This document shows, piece by piece, positions 32,737-41,804 of a stretch of DNA of 43,936 nucleotides. The stretch is taken from contig JAKAJS010000255.1 of the NCBI GenBank assembly GCA_021813685.1, forward strand, positions 1-43,936, given 5' to 3'. How positions within the stretch are numbered: the first letter of the stretch is position 1; the number at the start of each line of letters is the position of its first letter. Both the position numbers and the translations under genes were made by a program. The notes under the pieces were generated by a model. It did not search any database, was not told the DNA's origin, and worked only from the letters and a program-made list of their open reading frames with translations. The DNA comes from Deltaproteobacteria bacterium. GTDB taxonomy: Bacteria; Desulfobacterota; Syntrophobacteria; Syntrophobacterales; Syntrophobacteraceae.

Positions 32737-34515
32737 TCACAAAATAAACATCGGGTTCGGTTCGATCCCGGCGAGTTCGGTGGCTACTCGGGCAATGACG
32801 CTTGCCCAATCGCCCGCTTCAGGCTGGTGGAAAAGGCGCATGGTGGAATACCAGGGCGTTTTTTCGCTTCGGCGCTGCCAGCGCCAGCAGGTGTCGAAGC
32901 GATTGAGCATCCACACGGGTTTCCCCAGTGCCCCCGCGAGGTGCGCCACCGCCGTATCGACGGTGATGACAAGGTCCAGATTGGCGATGAGCGCCGCGGT
33001 GGCCGCAAAATCGTCGCATTCGTCCATGAGATCGATCAGTCCCAGAGCCTCGGGCGGCTTCGGCCCCTCTTTTTGCAGGCTGAAAAATTGGATGTTGGTA
33101 TTTTTGACAAGGGGCGTCAACATTTCGGGCGCAATCGAACGGCGGCGATCGGTCATGGCAAGCGATGGGGTATGGCGGCGGGGATTGCCGGCCCAGACAA
33201 GCCCGACGCGGGGCTTGTTCGATACGAGCGGAGCCAGCTTTTTTCGCCATTCCAGCACTTCTTTTTCGTCCGCCTTAAGATAGGGACCGCTGTTCGGAAT
33301 GGTTTCAAACCGTGTGTCCATAGCCCATGGCAGACTCATCAGCGGGCAATGGAAAGCGAAAGCCACAGGCTCTTGTGGAGCGGCCGTAACGATTTCGACG
33401 CCCTCTAGAGTTTTCATCAGGCGGGCGAGCGGCTGCGGCACTTCCAGTACGACGCGCAGGCCGCGCGCCGCCGCCATGGGGGCATAGCGGCAGAACTGGA
33501 GAGTGTCTCCCATCCCCTGCTCATGATAGAGGAAAAGAATCGAACCCTCTTTCGCCTCACCGCGCCAGAGGGGCCGAGGATAGTTGCGGTGCCTGTGCTT
33601 GAGGTGCCGGGTTTCCCAGCGCGCTTCAAAAAGTGGCCAGCCTTCTTCGAACCGTCCCGCCGCAAGAAGCGCTACGGACAGATTGTGCCGTATTTCCGGA
33701 TCGTTATCGTTTAGACGAGCGGCTCGCCTCAAAAGCTCTATGGCTTCCTCCGGTTTTCCCGTATCCTTTAGAGCATTGGCGAGGTTGGCGAGCGCCTCGG
33801 GGTATGCGGGCCGCAGGGCAAGAGCGCGCCTGCCATAATCCACGGCCTGCTCGAAAGCTCCCAGTTCGTGGGCCAGGACGCTCAGATTATTGAGCGCATC
33901 GGGATTTTGCGGGTGCAGCTCGAGGGCCTTCCTGTAGCACACGGCCGCCCTGTAGTAATCCCCCATCATATAGAGGACGGTTCCAAGATTATTGATCCAG
34001 AACGGGTTCGACGGATCTTTTGCTAGCGCACGTTCGCAACAGCTCCTCGCTTCCGGAAGACGCCCATGGTCTTTGGCGAGGGTCGCCAGGCTATAGAGGG
34101 TATCCCTGTCATCGGGCTTTAGAACGAGTACCCTCTCATATACGCGAACCGCCTCCACGGTCTTTCCGCTGTCCCGTAGGGTGTTGCCCAGGTGCTGCAG
34201 GGCGAGCGTAAAATCGGGTTTGATTTCGATCGCCCTTTCCAGAAGAGCGGTCGCCCCGGCGAAATCTTTCCTCATCAGAAGAGCCAGGGCATAGTTGCAC
34301 AAGATTTCGGGTGCATCCGGATCGAGAGCCAGACATTTTCGGAACCAGACCTCCGATTCGGCAGGACGCCCCAATTTGCACTCGATAATGCCCATGAGCT
34401 GCAGATAGGTGAGGTCATCAGGCGTTTGAGCCAAAATCTCCCGGCACATCCTGGCAGCCTCTTGGATTTTCTCCGGCACTTCATTGGAAAGATCGGGCGG
34501 GGAATCCGACGACAT
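32737..34515 (-). CDS. TPR-repeat protein with GT-B-like glycosyltransferase domain
   Basis: A 592-residue protein. Residues ~20-290 are at least seven TPR units (for example N-L-G-T-V-L-Y-M-M-G-D-Y-Y-R-A-A-V-C-Y, A-L-A-N-L-A-N-A-L-K). The C-terminal ~290 residues resemble bacterial proteins with a heptosyltransferase/GT41-like fold: L-Y-H-E-Q-G-M-G-D-T-L-Q-F-C-R-Y, R-V-G-L-V-W-A-G-N-P and D-T-A-V-A-H-L-A-G-A-L-G-K-P-V-W. Such proteins often act in flagellin or other protein glycosylation. No signal peptide. The convergent partner at 31704 is also a TPR-bearing transferase. Confidence 0.87.
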   Translation of the reverse strand: MSSDSPPDLSNEVPEKIQEAARMCREILAQTPDDLTYLQLMGIIECKLGRPAESEVWFRKCLALDPDAPEILCNYALALLMRKDFAGATALLERAIEIKPDFTLALQHLGNTLRDSGKTVEAVRVYERVLVLKPDDRDTLYSLATLAKDHGRLPEARSCCERALAKDPSNPFWINNLGTVLYMMGDYYRAAVCYRKALELHPQNPDALNNLSVLAHELGAFEQAVDYGRRALALRPAYPEALANLANALKDTGKPEEAIELLRRAARLNDNDPEIRHNLSVALLAAGRFEEGWPLFEARWETRHLKHRHRNYPRPLWRGEAKEGSILFLYHEQGMGDTLQFCRYAPMAAARGLRVVLEVPQPLARLMKTLEGVEIVTAAPQEPVAFAFHCPLMSLPWAMDTRFETIPNSGPYLKADEKEVLEWRKKLAPLVSNKPRVGLVWAGNPRRHTPSLAMTDRRRSIAPEMLTPLVKNTNIQFFSLQKEGPKPPEALGLIDLMDECDDFAATAALIANLDLVITVDTAVAHLAGALGKPVWMLNRFDTCWRWQRRSEKTPWYSTMRLFHQPEAGDWASVIARVATELAGIEPNPMFIL

Positions 34516-34956
34516 CGATACGCATCCCTTTCTAAAGTTTCTTTTTCACTCCAAAGTCTCTATTTTGCGAGAAGCAATATACGTGCCGAAAAACTGTGGG
34601 AAACCGGCCGATGAAGGTCGTCTTTTCGTGGCTGTTTGTACCCGCGGCGGATCCGCTTCATTCGCCGGCGAAGCGGGCATTGTCTTTGGCACGGGTGAAA
34701 AGTATTTTGAAAAAGCACGAGAGCTTGGTCCGATCCCGTTCGCCGCTCGCACGTTCGCAAAGGCACTGTCCTCCATTGAAGCATCACAGTGAAGCATCAC
34801 AGCGCTCGACAAGATGCGCCAAGAAGGCTATAGTTCTACAAGAAAAGATCTCTCTCGGGCGCAACTCGGAGAGTGTGGTCCCAAAGTCTCTGGGAGCTTT
34901 GCTTACGAAAAAGCAAATCCTGACGCCGGCTGCCCGATAAAAGCCAGGAGACAAAA
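34516..34956. other. Intergenic region upstream of the second TA pair
   Basis: Several short frames occur, none with a clear start site or domain. A 7-bp inverted repeat, TTTGCTT-ACGAAA-AAGCAAA (34898-34917), lies about 40 bases before the antitoxin start and could be its operator. Confidence 0.45.
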
Positions 34957-35295
34957 ATGAACGGTCAAACCCTTATGGAGAAGATTCGCGCTCTGCCGCC
35001 GGAAAGAATCGCCGAGGTGGAAGATTTCGTCGATTTTTTGCGCCAGCGTGAAATAATGTCGCCCAACATTGACCTGAACTGGTCCGTGGAAATGCGAGAG
35101 GTGGTTTCCGAGCTTAGGCATGGCGCTACAGGTTGCTCTGACGAAGAGATAGAGGACATCGTTTGTGAGGCTCTCGAAGCTGTAAGAACGGAAGAGGCCA
35201 GCCGTGATAGATACCAACCTTTTTGTCAGCGGCATCTTCGCCAGGAATTCCCTGGCCGCAAGACTTCAGGATTTCTGGATAAGGCAGGAGTTTGA
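34957..35295 (+). CDS. DUF2281-like antitoxin, partner of the PIN toxin
   Basis: A 112-residue protein whose first ~45 residues match small antitoxins of the DUF2281 type (L-M-E-K-I-R-A-L-P-P-E-R-I-A-E-V-E-D-F-V-D-F-L). The last ~30 residues overlap the PIN gene in another frame and look like chance coding (R-Y-Q-P-F-C-Q-R-H-L-R-Q). The family would be expected to end near residue 84, where a shift of one base gives a stop. AGGAG precedes the ATG. Confidence 0.75.
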   Translation: MNGQTLMEKIRALPPERIAEVEDFVDFLRQREIMSPNIDLNWSVEMREVVSELRHGATGCSDEEIEDIVCEALEAVRTEEASRDRYQPFCQRHLRQEFPGRKTSGFLDKAGV

Positions 35296-35629
35296 ACTGG
35301 TTATTTCCCTGGAAATCCTGAAAGAGGTTGCCAGGGTCCTCCGGTATCCCAGGATCACTCAACGGTTTCATCCAAAAGAGGAAAACATCAGAAGGTTCTT
35401 TCGGCTTGTTTCCAGAAAAGCTGTCATTACGAGAGACGCCTATGAAACGGACACGCTCACCGAGGACCCGACCGACAATAAATTTCTTGCTTGTGCTCTG
35501 GAAGGAAAGGCGGACTATATAGTTTCCGGGGATTCCCACCTCAGATCGCTCAAGCACTTCCATGGCATTCAGATCGTGGACGCCGCAACATTTGTAGGGA
35601 AGATAGCGGAGAAAGCGGCAGGAATCTGA
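35204..35629 (+). CDS. PIN-domain toxin (COG1569-like)
   Basis: A 141-residue PIN-domain protein with start GTG (M-I-D-T-N-L-F-V-S-G). The acidic site residues are D3, E41 (or E37), D91 in P-T-D-N-K and D110 in S-G-D-S-H-L, so it is probably an active ribonuclease. It overlaps the antitoxin gene by 92 bases, far more than usual. A start further inside is unlikely because D3 is essential. Confidence 0.85.
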   Translation: MIDTNLFVSGIFARNSLAARLQDFWIRQEFELVISLEILKEVARVLRYPRITQRFHPKEENIRRFFRLVSRKAVITRDAYETDTLTEDPTDNKFLACALEGKADYIVSGDSHLRSLKHFHGIQIVDAATFVGKIAEKAAGI

Positions 35630-35652
35630 AAACGCATCAAGCAATATTTGCT

Positions 35653-36180
35653 TCACCCTTCAGATGAATGAGGAGCTTTATCATACACAAGGGTATATAC
35701 CATCGGTCTCTCAAAATATTCACTGCGTATTATGACGCGCATTCTTAGGGTCTTGCCATCGTTGCTAATCCTGCAATAGTTAGTTCTGGAGCCTTTGTCC
35801 GTTAGAAATTTCTGCTCCAGAGTATTGCCGCGAAGATAAGTCTGCAAACTGACGAGCTCACCATCTTGATTGCGATACGTCACAAGAGCACCGTCAGTAG
35901 GAGTAGTTGGCAGAGCATGGTCACCGGCTACAACACTAATAGTTTTACCTGACAATACTATCAAAAGCTTGTTGTTTACCTTGGCAGCTCTATTGAGTTT
36001 ATTTCGAGCGAAAGGTTGTATAATAAAACTCATTTTGGATAGAACATAGTTTTCTATCTGTGAAACATTGTCGCTCTTTTGAGGAACCAGATAAAAAGTA
36101 CCTTGAATGTCAGCGGCTTTTGAATAGGGTATAAATGATAGCGAACTAATAATAAAAACAGAAAATACCAGTATTCTCAA
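35653..36180 (-). CDS. Exported protein of unknown function
   Basis: A 175-residue protein, AT-rich compared with its surroundings. It begins with a signal peptide (I-L-V-F-S-V-F-I-I-S-S-L-S-F-I-P, ending S-K-A-A). The frame is open further upstream, but the TTG at 36180 has AAAGG ahead and starts directly at the signal peptide; no ATG is available there. The mature part (D-I-Q-G-T-F-Y-L-V-P, then T-Y-R-N-Q-D-G-E-L, and R-M-R-V-I-I-R-S-E-Y) looks beta-rich, but I do not recognise a family. Composition suggests recent acquisition. Confidence 0.6.
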   Translation of the reverse strand: MRILVFSVFIISSLSFIPYSKAADIQGTFYLVPQKSDNVSQIENYVLSKMSFIIQPFARNKLNRAAKVNNKLLIVLSGKTISVVAGDHALPTTPTDGALVTYRNQDGELVSLQTYLRGNTLEQKFLTDKGSRTNYCRISNDGKTLRMRVIIRSEYFERPMVYTLVYDKAPHSSEG

Positions 36181-36500
36181 TTTATTACCTTTCGTGTTGA
36201 TGACTTGCGAGGGCTTTTTGCGTCGGATTATAACATGGATTTTTCGGAAGACTAGAAAAAGATGATTTCGGCTGTGAGCGGTCGAGAATTTCAGAAAGCG
36301 GGCCACTTTTGGGGCTCCCGCACACCGCCTCTATCGTGCGCCGAAGGGTCGAGAGATATGTTCCGAGGCACGCCCGGCACAGCGTTTCGAATCAGCCGGA
36401 ACAGAGGGTAGGGTAGGCAATGATCCGGGATCTTCTTCCGGTTTGAAAAAATGCGTTTATATTAGCGACAAAGAGATGGAGAATAAGGACTTGATCCACG
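36181..36500. other. Intergenic region between divergent genes
   Basis: No gene is supported. The left part is AT-rich like the exported-protein gene, the right part returns to normal composition near 36290, marking a possible acquisition boundary. No promoter is convincing. Confidence 0.4.
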
Positions 36501-37403
36501 ATGGATCGAACGGCATCTGAGATTGGGATCTTTAAGCTTATGGAAAACGCCCTCGAAGTCGAGTTGCTCCGAAAAGAATACGGGGACTTTATATTGAACG
36601 ACATTTCCTTTTTCCTTCCCACGGGGCATATAATGGGATTCGCCGGGCAAAACGGCGCAGGCAAGACAACTACTGTTCGTCTCATCCTGAACATGGCTGC
36701 ACGAAACAAAGGCAGCATAAAAGTACTCGGCATGGACAACCTTTTCGCCGAACAAAAAATCAAGCAGGAAATCGGCACCCTATTTGACGAAATATTCTTC
36801 GTGGACAACTGGAAAGTAGCGGATACCGAAAAGGCGATAAAGTCATTTTACGGGAATTGGGATGGCGCATTGTACCGGCGTTATGCAAAAGACTTCAGCT
36901 TGCCGTTGAATAAGAGGGTAAAAGAGCTGTCCCGCGGAATGAAAATGAAGCTGATGCTTGCATGCGCCCTTGCTCACAAACCAAAACTTTTGATTCTGGA
37001 CGAGCCGACAAGCGGTATAGATCCGGTTGCCAGAATGGAACTTCTCGAAATATTGAGCAGTTATGTTTCAGACGGGAAAAACAGCGTATTTTTCTCAACG
37101 CATATAACCACGGACCTGGACAAAATTGCCGATTACATGGCGTTGATCGAAAATGGCAATCTCTTCTATGCAGGACTGAAAAACGAGCTGCTGAAAAGCT
37201 ATCTTCTGATCAAAGGCGAGCATGCTCAACTGAGAGAGGAGCTGCGTGCAAAAATCATCGGGCTCACCCTTTTAAGGACCGAATTCGAGGGGCTCATCGC
37301 GGCCTCCCCGGCGGCAATGGCTCCGGCTGAGAATCTGCGAATGCGAACGCCCACTATCGACGAACTCGTGGTGCACCTGATCAAGCAGAAAAAGAATGTA
37401 TAA
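36501..37403 (+). CDS. ABC transporter ATP-binding protein
   Basis: A 300-residue ABC ATPase of the drug/peptide exporter type. Walker A is G-Q-N-G-A-G-K-T-T-T, the signature L-S-R-G-M-K-M-K is a variant of LSGGQ, and Walker B is L-L-I-L-D-E-P-T-S-G. An H-loop F-F-S-T-H follows. The ATG at 36501 has AAGGA about 11 bases ahead; the ATG at 36540 (M-E-N-A-L-E-V-E) is an alternative and would remove a non-conserved N-terminus. It overlaps the permease gene by 8 bases. No GntR regulator, common in such clusters, is present. Confidence 0.92.
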   Translation: MDRTASEIGIFKLMENALEVELLRKEYGDFILNDISFFLPTGHIMGFAGQNGAGKTTTVRLILNMAARNKGSIKVLGMDNLFAEQKIKQEIGTLFDEIFFVDNWKVADTEKAIKSFYGNWDGALYRRYAKDFSLPLNKRVKELSRGMKMKLMLACALAHKPKLLILDEPTSGIDPVARMELLEILSSYVSDGKNSVFFSTHITTDLDKIADYMALIENGNLFYAGLKNELLKSYLLIKGEHAQLREELRAKIIGLTLLRTEFEGLIAASPAAMAPAENLRMRTPTIDELVVHLIKQKKNV

Positions 37404-38052
37404 TATAATTAAAGCGATGAAACTTGATTATTATATTTTGATGACGTTTTCTCCCTGGCTCCTTTTGCTGGTTTTCGTAATTGCAGCCCTTATCGGTATC
37501 ATTTCATCGGATCCACAGTTCATAATCGGTATCGTTCTAATGACGTCAGCCTTTTTCATGACGAGCCTGTTTGCGGTAGCCGAAAAAAACAATCTCAACA
37601 CATTGTACGGGACACTACCCGTAACGAAGCCCGATATTGTAGCCGGTCGCTATCTGTTCAGCTTGCTGGTCGGCCTTGTGAATGCGGTCCTGGCGACCTT
37701 TGCGGCGGTTTTCATCTCCCGTGTATTTACATTGGAAACCACAAATCTCACCCTGGCGGCATGGCTGTGCGGCTCGTTTTTCCTCTACTGCCTGCTTCTT
37801 TCCATGCAGTTTCCCCTCTATTTCCGGTACGATTTCACACGCATTTCGGCGGTCGCCAATACCCCGCTGGTCGTATTGTTTATCGCAGTCGCCCTCATCC
37901 TCAGAAAGAGTCCGGAACTGTTGGGTCAAACGGCCCGATTCTTTGTCGATCATACGTATGCGATGTGGCTGGCGGGGATACCGGGAGGCATATTCCTGTT
38001 GGGGGTTTCAATGCTTCTGGCGATCGTGCTCTACCTCGGGCGTGAACTATGA
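37396..38052 (+). CDS. ABC-2 type permease
   Basis: A 218-residue membrane protein with about six spans, of the ABC-2 membrane type (PF13346-like), partner of the upstream ATPase. Y-G-T-L-P-V-T-K-P-D-I-V-A-G-R-Y is the segment typical of this family. The overlap with the ATPase gene supports a single transporter. The substrate (drug, peptide or lipid) cannot be told. Confidence 0.88.
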   Translation: MYNIIKAMKLDYYILMTFSPWLLLLVFVIAALIGIISSDPQFIIGIVLMTSAFFMTSLFAVAEKNNLNTLYGTLPVTKPDIVAGRYLFSLLVGLVNAVLATFAAVFISRVFTLETTNLTLAAWLCGSFFLYCLLLSMQFPLYFRYDFTRISAVANTPLVVLFIAVALILRKSPELLGQTARFFVDHTYAMWLAGIPGGIFLLGVSMLLAIVLYLGREL

Positions 38053-38325
38053 GGGCGAGCAAGCAGCTGTGAAGGACTTTCCGGCAGCTTTTTCATCCAG
38101 CAACGAATCTCATGTGGATTCAGTCGCGGTTTCGAAACCGGTAATTTTGTCGGAGATAAGCCCTGAACGATATAACTTGATTGGTGGCCCCCACCGAATG
38201 AAAAAGGCCCGGCGGAGGATGGGAATTGAGAACATTCGAGCGTACAAACTGGATGCTCATCAGTACATAAGATTCTTGACCGGTGTATTGTATACGTGGG
38301 ATATTGGAATGGCAAACTGAAAGGA
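38053..38325. other. Intergenic region after the ABC permease
   Basis: No gene is supported; an open frame that overlaps the permease in another register looks like chance. No clear terminator was found. Confidence 0.4.
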
Positions 38326-38527
38326 ATGGCGAAGATCAGAAGTTCCAGCAATGAGAGGTTCTCACCGGCCATCAACGGGCAGGCCGGACACAAGGGTGAA
38401 TGAGTTCTGCGCGTAACTCGGCCTCAGCCGTCAGACCCTGTATAGACGCGTCGGGCAGGACTTCGCGCTGCGCTCGGAGGGAGAAAAGCTGTTTAGGGAG
38501 GAAAAAGCGGATTCTGCTCATGCTTGA
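38326..38527 (+). pseudogene. Remnant of a small helix-turn-helix protein
   Basis: The frame from ATG 38326 (M-A-K-I-R-S-S-S-N-E-R-F-S-P-A) stops at 38403. In the next register a helix-turn-helix-like segment L-G-L-S-R-Q-T-L-Y-R-R-V runs from 38417 to a stop at 38527, directly preceded by TAA (which could derive from GAA). A frameshift plus a nonsense change would explain it. The family is not identified. Confidence 0.4.
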
Positions 38528-38589
38528 TCATCTTTTGAACGGCTTCCGGCAGGGTTAACGCGCTCGTTGCTTTAAGGAAACAAAACCGG

Positions 38590-41500
38590 ATGATTGTCAT
38601 TCATGCTGGAATTGGTGAAACGGGGCTCTATCTGTGGGGTGAAAAGCCGTCCGAAAAGCAAACCACCCCGCGCAGACGGCCTGGAAGAAAGCCTGAGACG
38701 CCGGCTGCGGGAAGGCTTCCCTACGATGCGGGACTTGAAGTCCTCGGAGGAGTGCTTTCCGAGGCGGGAATAATCCTTGAGCAGACCGAATTCGAACCGC
38801 TCGATATGTTCGTATGGCTGCCCACGGTCGGCAATATGCCGATCTCCTCGAGTCCGCTCATTGCCGACCCCCCGGACGCCGGGGAAGAAGCGGATATTTC
38901 TCCATGGGTCGTGACAGTTGTTCCTCTCGACTTCTCGGAGTCCATCAAGTTTCTCTGCTGTTGTGTTGGAAAGACGGTCCTTGCGCCGGGAATGATCGTT
39001 GGAAGCGATCTTGCCTTTCTAACGAGAGCCATGCAGTTTGCCGCCGCTCTCGTTGCAAGGCAGCAGTTTCTCCCCGGGATGGAAAAAATCGGCAAGACCT
39101 GGTTCGCCAGGTGGCAGCCTGTTTATCCGTCTTGTGAAGCCGAGAGGTTCGGCAGGCTCGGCAAGGCGATGCCGTCGGCTTGCAGGGCGGTCAGCCTGCA
39201 GGCCGAATCGCCTCCCGAAATTGCTTCCCGGACCCTGCTCTCGCCTTTTGTGGACGCAATGGTGGATCGATTCGTCCGCCTCTCCTCCACCGCGCAGCGA
39301 TCCGGGCCGCTTCCCGCAAAGGAAAAGAAAAAAAGCCGCGTATTCGACAGCGTTCACGACCAGTGGCTCTACGCATTGGACTCGCTCGAAGGCAAAATGG
39401 ATGGAAGCGAAGCGGAGCTTGCCGGTTTCGCCCTTCAGGTTGAAGACTGGCGCCGCCCGGCTACCAGTTCTATGGCGAGCGCCTTCAGGCTTTGCTTCCG
39501 CCTCGTTGAACCCGACTCCGCAGAAACACGGGCACTGACCGGGAAGCGCAGCGGGGCGATTCACCGGAATCAGGATGGTTGGGCGGTTCAATACCTTCTT
39601 CAGGCGGCCGACGACCCGAGCCTTGTCGTTCCAGCCGAATATGCCTGGAAGGCCAAAGGGCGCAAGGCATCGGTCCTCGATCGGCAAAATTTCAATGCGA
39701 GGGAATATCTCATGACCGCCCTCGGACAGGCCTGCGGCATCTGCCCCGACATCGAGGCGAGCCTCAAAGGGGCGGCTCCCGCCGGTTTCCATTTGGATGC
39801 CGGCGGGGCCTATGAATTTTTGACCCAGCGGGCATGGGCGCTCGAACAGGCAGGTTTCGGCGTGTTGCTGCCCGCCTGGTGGACCCGAAAGGGTACGAAG
39901 CTCAAGCTCGCCGCTCGCGCCGTTGTCAAAAGCCCAAAGATGCAGACCAAAGCAGGTCTTTCCCTCGACGAGGTGGTGCAGTTCAATTGGGAGGTCGCAC
40001 TCGGAGGTGAACCTCTCACGTTCGAGGAGCTCCAGGAACTCGCCAGGCTCAAATCCCCGCTGGTGAGAGTCCGCGGCCAGTGGGTCGAACTCGATCCGGA
40101 AGAAATCCAGGCAGCCCTTGATTTCTGGAAAAAGCAGCCCAAAGAAGAAGCCACGGTCCGCGAGGTGGTGAAAATGGCCCTCGGGACTCGCAGCACGTTC
40201 GGTTCGCTTCTTTTCGAAGGAGTCAGGACGACCGGCCGGCTCGCCAAGGTCCTTTCCAGTCTCGAAGGACGCTCGCCTTTCGATGAGCTCCCGGCGCCCG
40301 GCGGCTTGAAGGCGAGGCTTCGCCCCTATCAGGTCCGCGGCTACTCGTGGCTTGCCTTTCTAAGGGGGCTGGGGTTCGGAGCATGCCTTGCCGACGACAT
40401 GGGATTGGGGAAAACCATTCAGACCCTTTCCCTGATCCAAAAAGACCGGGAATCCAACGGTGACAAACCCGTGCTCCTCATAAGCCCGATGTCTGTTGTG
40501 AACAACTGGGCGAAGGAAGCCGCGCGGTTTGCGCCCGACCTTTCCGTCATGATCCATCACGGCATGGGCAGGAGCAGGGGGAAGAACTTCAAAACCCAAG
40601 CCGCCAAACATTCCATTGTAATATCGAGCTATTCGCTCCTGCACCGCGACTTCGAGACCTTGAAGAGCGTTTCCTGGGCCGGAGTCGTTCTGGACGAAGC
40701 TCAAAACATAAAGAACCCGGAGACTAAACAGGCGAAGGCGGCCCGCGCCATCGAGGCGGACTACCGCATCGCCCTCACAGGAACTCCGGTCGAAAACAAC
40801 ATAGGCGATCTCTGGTCCATCATGGAGTTTTTAAACCCGGGTTTTCTGGGCTCACAGAGCGAATTCCGGCGCTCGTTCTTCATCCCCATCCAGGCCAACC
40901 GGGACCGCGAAGCAATAGAGCGGCTCAAGCGCATTACCGGCCCCTTCGTCCTAAGACGGCTAAAAACCGATAAGGCCATTATCGCCGACCTTCCGGACAA
41001 AATGGAAATGAAGGTGTTTTGCACACTCACCAAAGAGCAGGCATCCCTTTATGAAGCCGTTGTAAAAGACGTTGCCGAGGCGCTCGACTCATCTGTCGGC
41101 ATGAAGCGGAAGGGAATCGTCCTGGCAACGCTCTCCAAGCTCAAGCAGGTCTGCAATCATCCCGCTCAGTTCCTTGGCGACAACTCCGCGATTGTGAACA
41201 GGTCCGGAAAGCTCGCTCGCCTGACCGAGATGATCGAGGAGGTCCTCGATATCGGCGACCGTGCGCTCATCTTCACCCAGTTTACCGAAATGGGAGTGAT
41301 TTTGCACCGTCACCTCCAGGAGACTTTCGGCCGGGAGGCGCTTTTCCTGCACGGCGCAGTCTCCAAAAAACAGCGAGATCGCATGGTCGAGCGATTCCAG
41401 GCCGAGGACAACGGTCCAGGGCTCTTCATCCTTTCGCTCAAAGCCGGAGGGACCGGCTTGAACCTGACCGGAGCCAACCATGTCTTCCACTTCGATCGCT

Positions 41501-41745
41501 GGTGGAACCCGGCCGTGGAGAACCAGGCGACCGACCGGGCTTTCCGAATCGGGCAGATGAAAAACGTGCAGGTGCACAAGTTCATCTGCGCCGGTACCCT
41601 GGAGGAGCGTATCGACGAGATGATCGAGAAGAAGAAGGAAATCTCCGAAGGAGTTGTCGGGGCCGGCGAGGCCTGGCTTACCGAGCTTTCGACATCCGAG
41701 CTCAAACGGCTCTTCGCCCTTGGCAGGGATGCTGCCGCGGAATAA
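38590..41745 (+). CDS. SNF2-family helicase (Swi2/Snf2 ATPase)
   Basis: A 1051-residue bacterial SNF2 protein. The N-terminal ~550 residues include a SNF2-associated domain (L-S-L-D-E-V-V-Q-F-N-W-E-V-A-L-G-G). The ATPase core has motif I A-D-D-M-G-L-G-K-T (near 600), motif II D-E-A-Q (702-705), motif III L-T-G-T-P-V-E-N, and C-terminal motifs V-I including F-D-R-W-W-N-P-A-V-E-N-Q-A-T-D-R. It is likely a DNA translocase. AAGGAA precedes the ATG. The SWIM-domain gene follows after 59 bases, a pairing repeated in many bacteria. Confidence 0.93.
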   Translation: MIVIHAGIGETGLYLWGEKPSEKQTTPRRRPGRKPETPAAGRLPYDAGLEVLGGVLSEAGIILEQTEFEPLDMFVWLPTVGNMPISSSPLIADPPDAGEEADISPWVVTVVPLDFSESIKFLCCCVGKTVLAPGMIVGSDLAFLTRAMQFAAALVARQQFLPGMEKIGKTWFARWQPVYPSCEAERFGRLGKAMPSACRAVSLQAESPPEIASRTLLSPFVDAMVDRFVRLSSTAQRSGPLPAKEKKKSRVFDSVHDQWLYALDSLEGKMDGSEAELAGFALQVEDWRRPATSSMASAFRLCFRLVEPDSAETRALTGKRSGAIHRNQDGWAVQYLLQAADDPSLVVPAEYAWKAKGRKASVLDRQNFNAREYLMTALGQACGICPDIEASLKGAAPAGFHLDAGGAYEFLTQRAWALEQAGFGVLLPAWWTRKGTKLKLAARAVVKSPKMQTKAGLSLDEVVQFNWEVALGGEPLTFEELQELARLKSPLVRVRGQWVELDPEEIQAALDFWKKQPKEEATVREVVKMALGTRSTFGSLLFEGVRTTGRLAKVLSSLEGRSPFDELPAPGGLKARLRPYQVRGYSWLAFLRGLGFGACLADDMGLGKTIQTLSLIQKDRESNGDKPVLLISPMSVVNNWAKEAARFAPDLSVMIHHGMGRSRGKNFKTQAAKHSIVISSYSLLHRDFETLKSVSWAGVVLDEAQNIKNPETKQAKAARAIEADYRIALTGTPVENNIGDLWSIMEFLNPGFLGSQSEFRRSFFIPIQANRDREAIERLKRITGPFVLRRLKTDKAIIADLPDKMEMKVFCTLTKEQASLYEAVVKDVAEALDSSVGMKRKGIVLATLSKLKQVCNHPAQFLGDNSAIVNRSGKLARLTEMIEEVLDIGDRALIFTQFTEMGVILHRHLQETFGREALFLHGAVSKKQRDRMVERFQAEDNGPGLFILSLKAGGTGLNLTGANHVFHFDRWWNPAVENQATDRAFRIGQMKNVQVHKFICAGTLEERIDEMIEKKKEISEGVVGAGEAWLTELSTSELKRLFALGRDAAAE

Positions 41746-41804
41746 ATTCGGGCGAATCGGGATGGAAAACTCCCCGAAAAGCGCACGGGAAAGGATATCT
41801 GCGA

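Noticed and set aside
37682..38320. Open frame overlapping the ABC permease in another register
   Set aside because: Its first half is antiphase permease sequence and the remainder has no domain.
41502..41804. Extension of the SWIM protein into the helicase gene
   Set aside because: The extension is off-frame helicase sequence; ATG 41805 has a proper ribosome binding site and matches the family start.
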